From: Bagarius yarrelli
Taxonomy: Eukaryota; Chordata; Actinopteri; Siluriformes; Sisoridae
NCBI GenBank assembly: GCA_005784505.1
Contig: VCAZ01000054.1
Coordinates: 2,263,067-2,327,066, forward strand
Reading direction: 5' to 3'
Length of the DNA: 64,000 bases
This document shows positions 58,725-64,000 of this stretch, in pieces. The position numbers were made by a program, and so were the translations under genes. Under the pieces are notes generated by a model. The model ran no database searches. It saw only the letters and a list, made by a program, of their open reading frames with translations, and was not told where the DNA came from. Each line of letters begins with the position of its first letter. The first letter of the stretch is position 1.

Positions 58725-59564
58725 AAGCACAAGGGAAATAAATAGTAAACAAATATATCTACATCCCACCATACACAACTAATTACACCTTTGGTGAGTG
58801 TGTCTATTAATCATTGAAGTATGTACGCTTCCTCCTTCCTCCTTCAACTCGACTCTCACCTGCTTTAAGATCCAGATTGCTCAGCTACATACCTATCAAC
58901 CCCCTTTGATTTTTTATTCTTTCTTACAAAAAACTTTTATACAACATGTGTCTGTCGCATAGTGTAAACCAGGCACAATGCATATATGTACAGCGTCATT
59001 TTACTGGATCTGGGTCAGCGACAGCATCGCGACACGCTTGCGTCCTGGTACTCTGGTGACCTTGCGTTGCAACTATGCACATAAGTGACAGTGACAAAAA
59101 TGTAAAAATTGTTATTTTTGTTTTCTTTAAATAAAAAAAAAATCCTAGTTGAATCACTGATGTTACATGACTTTGACATTGACTCTATCGATTATCTTAG
59201 GGGTTAAACATGGTAGTTACCTTTCTGTCACAGAGAACTCATTCATTAAAAATATCTTACACAAAAGAAGTCCTTAAGCTTCTGGAGCAACAGCAGGGTG
59301 AGTAATTAATGTTACAATTTTCATTTTTGGATTAATTATTTCTTTAAGTGACTGTATGTGAGTATGTACTTCCAGAGTGTTAAAAAAGCACCTTCTCTAT
59401 AGTACGGTTACACGGTTACAGGAAGTATGGGTGAAATTTGGATGTAAAACATCCAGACTAGATTTCAATATTGAAATGTGACATCACAGCAGCACAAATT
59501 TATAGTTGGATAATCATTAGGTTAAATGATGTTAAATGAGTGCAATTTAACCGGGTATGATGAG

Positions 59565-59599
<35 letters not shown>

Positions 59600-60499
59600 A
59601 CGCGCGGCCTCATGGGATAGTAAAATGTGCATTATCAAAATCTGGGCTGGAGTACTAGATCATCCAGGAACATTTTGCATACTGCATTTTGCATAGTTAG
59701 AAATCGAACATACTACTCACCTTGCATACTGTATGGAAGTACTGTATATCATTTTGGGGTCAGATATTGCTTAGGAACAGGTTGCAAAATGCCTAGAACT
59801 GTGACATTTAAACATCAAAATAACAAAAAAACCCCAATACTATTATAATAGAACATTACATCCTTAAAGATCATTTAAATTTTTTTTTATTTTTGTTACA
59901 TTCGGGGTAGACAGGGAGGGAGAAGGATGGAATAAAGGATACTTTAACAAAAGGATAAGGAAATACGAAAGAACAAAACCAAGGAAACACACAGAAGCAA
60001 TTAGCTAAAGCTTCTAGCATTCTACAACTCTACAAGTCTACAACTGAATTAGTACTAGTACCTATAATAAGTCGACTACAGGTGAAATTGTGACTCTTAA
60101 CAAAGCATGAATTTAAACTTAAACATATATAGGAAAAATAATTCATTTAAAATTAAATAATTCAAAAGTGATGCTGACAAATTGATGATTGGATTAGTTC
60201 AGTACTATGAGCTCCATTCAGTTTAATTAATGTGGGATTAAACGAAAATAAACATCAAATAATGATGATCTTGTCAAATCCATGTTAAACCCCATATTAA
60301 TTACTCAAGTGTTGTCTTGTCAATCCACAGGAACTACCAGTGATCTGGCCTATTTTAAAGTAAAAAAACATGTAAACCCCTTACCAACATGTCATCCTGC
60401 AAAAAATTATTTACAACACACAAAAGAGCTGCAGTGATTTGATCTAATAGATGAGGCCCTTCTAAAAGATTATTTTAACATACAGTATCTTCGTTACCT
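58725..60499. other. AT-rich sequence
   Basis: (CT)n at about 59566-59591. No gene or transposon recognised. Confidence 0.35.
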
Positions 60500-60561
60500 A
60501 AATATATATATATATATATTTATATATATATTTATATATATATATATATACACATACACAA
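60500..60561. repeat. (TA)n microsatellite
   Basis: TA repeats with two extra T interruptions. Confidence 0.95.
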
Positions 60562-62064
60562 TATACAAAAAGCAGTCAAAACACAATAAAACACAGTGTT
60601 AATTTTTTTAAAAAAAAACAAAAAGCTTATTCTTCAACAAAATATCAATTGTTTTAAATTTACCAGGTACTCTACAATCTTATATACAGTAACAGATTGT
60701 TACCTTATAAAACACTCCATAATACATGCTGCTGCTATTAATACAAGCCTCCCTAACCTTTTCCACTAACGCTATTAGTAATTGGATTATTATTAGTAAT
60801 TCATCAAAATGGCAGCTGGACCTTCCGGACTAAGTAGCATAGCCTTTGTAACATGAGAGGAAGCCCCCTAGGAAGTAATGCATATATATCTCCCCATGTT
60901 ATATTAATAATAAAAATATTGTTTAGATAGTCGGGTCTTAGGCAACCTCAGGGAACTACCTGCCTTGCCTGCCTCATTGCTACACCTCTGATGGTGACAG
61001 TCCCTTCCTGTCCCATCCCAATCCCATGAAAAAAACATACTATTTGAAATTTATGAAAAATTTAAGCCTCCAGTTGTTACGTCCAAATCCATATTTATTA
61101 TGATTTTCACGGCTACAAAGCGCATGGTAAAGGCGCTGACATTTTAACTTAAAACATTAACGCCACCAAACGGGTGTAAATCTGAAAATTCACTTAGCCA
61201 GCCACACCAAAGCAAACAGGAGAAACCAACAATTTCTAAAAAATATGTTATTAGGGTTACAATACACCCTATCAAACAACATCACACTTAGAGGTAATGA
61301 GTCGTAATGATAAAGCATCTCGAGTGAAATTAATGTTGTGGTAATATTACAGTTTTTCTTGATTGCTTACTTGTCCAATCTGACATCACATTTTCAAAAC
61401 AGTTTATTAAGCTTAAAGCTTAATGGCCAAAATGTTTCTATTCAGTCCAACACTCCCAAAACATTAAAAACATGCAACATAAGCAGATATTTCCAAAAAG
61501 CATCACTGCTTGTGGTCAAATTAATGTTTTATATCAATCATTGCACATTGGGCACCAAAATACAGCCATCAATATGTAATATTATACTTTTTAAACTCAA
61601 ACGCTTAGAAGGAAATGCAACCGAAGGATTGTTAAGAGTGGAAATATTTTTTTTTTAAATTAGATATTTAAAACTTCACATGTAGTCCATTAGTTCCTGA
61701 CGATTATACCACAGGTCCTCATCGACATTGCATTAAATGTTTAATCGCAATGCAGCAAGGGACATACCAACTTGCATAGCGTATCTATCCCTGCCATTTC
61801 TCTACACTTATTGCCAGGCAACCAGCATTCATTGCCTCCAAGGAGCTACATCTGCTTACATCCACTGGTGATCATACACCTTTCATCTTCAAGCAGAGAA
61901 GAACTCGATTGGGTTTAAAAAAAGAGAACATTAAGAGAGGAAATGCAACATCCATTTGCAAGAGATTTCTGTGCTAAGAATGAACCCAGTTCTATTGTGT
62001 GTCTTAACAAATGAGAAAAACTGTAAAAAAAAAAAGTGGCTTGGTTAAGCAGTCGGAATGGTTA
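60562..62064. other. AT-rich sequence
   Basis: No feature recognised. Confidence 0.3.
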
Positions 62065-62445
62065 AAGAGAAGAGAAGAGAAGAGAAGAGAAGAGAAGAGA
62101 AGAGAAGAGGTAAATAAATGGAATAAAAAAATGAAATGTAAGGACATGAAAAAAAGAAAAGAAAGAAAGAAAAAAAAAAAAGAAGAAGAAAAAGAAAAGA
62201 AGAAAGGAGAAAAAGAAGAAAAAGGAAGAAGAAAGGAAAAGAAAGAAAAAAAGGAAGAAAGGAGAAAAAAAAGTTAATGAAAGGAAAGAAAAAGTAAGGG
62301 AAAACCTGAAAAGACAAGAATGGAAAAGAAAAAAAAAGAAAAGAAAAAGAAACATGCAAGACAATACAAGGCAGGAGACAAGAGAAGAGAAGAGAAGAGA
62401 AGAGAAGAGAAGAGAAGAGAGAAGAGAAGAGAAGAGAGAGTAAAT
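62065..62445 (+). repeat. (AGAGA)n blocks flanking a purine tract
   Basis: agaga pentamers at 62069-62110 and again at 62379-62440, with an A/G-only stretch of about 270 bases between them. Open frames here are compositional. Confidence 0.92.
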
Positions 62446-63430
62446 GTTGGGAAAGATGAAGCAAAAATAAACAAAAAAGATATAAATAGAAAAATGAATA
62501 AAAGAAGAAGTATAAAGTCATAATGATAAAAAAAGGCTAACGGGAAAGAAAAGAATATAAAGAAAATTAAAAAGAAAGAATATGTGATTAAAAGATAGGA
62601 TGGAAAAGAAGGGATAAAAGCAAACTATAGAGAAATAAAAAATACAAAGAAAATCAAAAAGAGTGAAAGGAAACGTTCCAAAATCCCTGCTGTCCATGCT
62701 GACGGGAGTGGCAGACAGGTTGATACAGAAAAGAGTGAGAAACAAGGTTTGTGCTCTATGCAATGTGTGTCCAAGGTCAGTGAAGCAGGAGGTGTCAGAG
62801 TGGAGATGAGATCTCAGTCACACTCTTTTCTCTAGTTTAAAGATTTTAATTGGACCTTGTCCAGAGCTGGCACTTTATCTAAGCTGGATCAAAGTATCAG
62901 GAGTGACAGGAGTGTCTCATTACATCCGCCAGAAGAAGGCGAGTCGGCCACCGGGGCAGACGTGGGAAGAAGAACAATACACCGTAAAATCACCAGGTTT
63001 AGACACAAGACCTTCTGTAACTTTAACTGGATGCCGGAGAAAGTCATCATGTGCGTAACGTCAAAAAAAATCCTTTTTTAATATGTTATGATATCGTCTG
63101 CAAGATCAGCATACAAAAATAAATAAACTGCTAACAAAATTATATGTGGAAGCAACAATTGTCAGGACCAAGTAGCGGAAAAAATGTCTTATATCCTGCT
63201 TTGATCTCAAAGTTCATTCGTTTAACATGGCGTCAATGTCTAATGTCAATATGTAAGTGTTTCTCAAGGTATGACTTCACTTCCTATGTAAAGTCTTAAC
63301 TGTCTCATTTTGCTTGAACTTTATAGACAAAACATTTGGGGTTATAAGTGGTGCAGATATCGCTGCTGAAGATATTTTTGACGACGCAAGGACGGGAAAT
63401 GGAGGAAAGTTTGCAAAATTTGAATTACTG
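62446..63430. other. Unique sequence
   Basis: A frame at 62857-63081 is open for 74 codons but has no match I know. No splice-site pair supports an exon. Confidence 0.3.
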
Positions 63431-63690
63431 TTCAAGAAATATAAGAGAAAGGAGAAGAAGAAATAATGACAGAAGAAAAAGAATAAGAAGAAAATAAAGA
63501 AGAGTGATATAAAGAAAAGGAAAAGGAAAAGGGAGAAAAAAAGAAGAGAATTAAGAACAAAAAATAAGAATAGAATAAAAAACAAAAGAAAAAAGAATGT
63601 GGAAATAGAAAAAGAAAAAAGAGAGAATTAAGTAAAAGGAAAATTAGAGGAAGGATAACAGGAAGAAAAGTAGGAAGACAAGAAACAGGC
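63431..63690 (+). repeat. A/G-rich tract
   Basis: gaagaaaaagaataag-like purine-rich sequence, about 260 bases. Confidence 0.85.
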
Positions 63691-64000
63691 ATAGATTCAT
63701 AGTTGGTGCTTGGACCCATCATAGAAAATTCACTAGATGAAAATAGTCCTAAGTCTATGGCACAAAAAGGTTATATACAAAGGTAATGCAAAGATGTAAA
63801 CAAAGGAAAGTTTGCACTGGCTACTGCATAAGGCGCAAAATGTACAACACGTTTGCCCCCAATGTGCGATATTCATCCTCCATCCAAGCCAATCAGCAAT
63901 GAGCTTGACACATCCATCGTACCAGAAAATGTAGAAGAGCAATATTTAGAATATACATACATATATATATAATATACAGAATATATATAACTGATGGGAA
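63691..64000. other. AT-rich end of window
   Basis: Short (TA)n at about 63955-63990. Nothing else. Confidence 0.4.

Noticed and set aside
62045..62521. Minus-strand frame of 158 codons rich in Phe/Leu
   Set aside because: Encoded by the complement of the purine tract.
62857..63081. Frame with RFRHKTFCNFNW, considered as a neuropeptide precursor
   Set aside because: No signal peptide, no ordered dibasic cleavage sites or amidation glycine, and no family match.

Overview
The window reads as nuclear DNA from a teleost fish. It is AT-rich, with large introns or intergenic space, abundant microsatellites and minisatellites, tRNA-derived SINEs of fish type, and Tc1/mariner and hAT remnants. I see no bacterial, organellar or viral gene organisation. 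Catfish-like genomes are a plausible match by repeat style, but the sequence alone does not fix the species.

The only protein-coding exon I can defend is at the far left on the minus strand (1511-2106). It is the first coding exon of a type II classical cadherin: signal peptide, short prodomain, an RPKR furin site, and a mature N-terminus starting GWVWNQF with the two strand-swap tryptophans. The residues around the cleavage site and up to the YVGK splice junction fit cadherin-18 (cdh18) best. The prodomain is odd: a 48-base, 16-residue unit with one N-glycosylation sequon is repeated four times, where I recall a single copy in mammalian CDH18. The gene continues off the left edge. Everything to the right is intron 1, a candidate promoter, or upstream DNA.

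Intron 1 (2107 to about 13330) holds SINEs, a short inverted-repeat transposon, a decayed Tc1-like element broken by another repeat, and several unique segments that look like conserved non-coding DNA. At 12.45-13.55 kb there is a CpG-rich block with a minus-strand CCAAT box and a good minus-strand splice donor at 13331/13330. I take it as the candidate cdh18 promoter and non-coding exon 1. If that exon is real, it joins in frame to an upstream ORF in exon 2.

From 13.5 to 64 kb no convincing host exon was found. This stretch contains three SINE families, hAT-like and PIF/hAT-like non-autonomous elements, Tc1 transposase fragments, a LINE ORF1-like (ZCCHC3/gag-like) fragment, two 1-kb ATC/TCA arrays, purine/pyrimidine tracts, and four minisatellites with 21, about 30, 36 and 40 bp units. 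Several unique, balanced-composition blocks (for example 33.7-34.2, 36.0-36.2, 50.2-50.5 and 51.8-52.2 kb) are the best candidates for cis-regulatory elements, as expected upstream of a developmentally regulated cadherin in a gene-poor region. None of these has been tested by alignment here.
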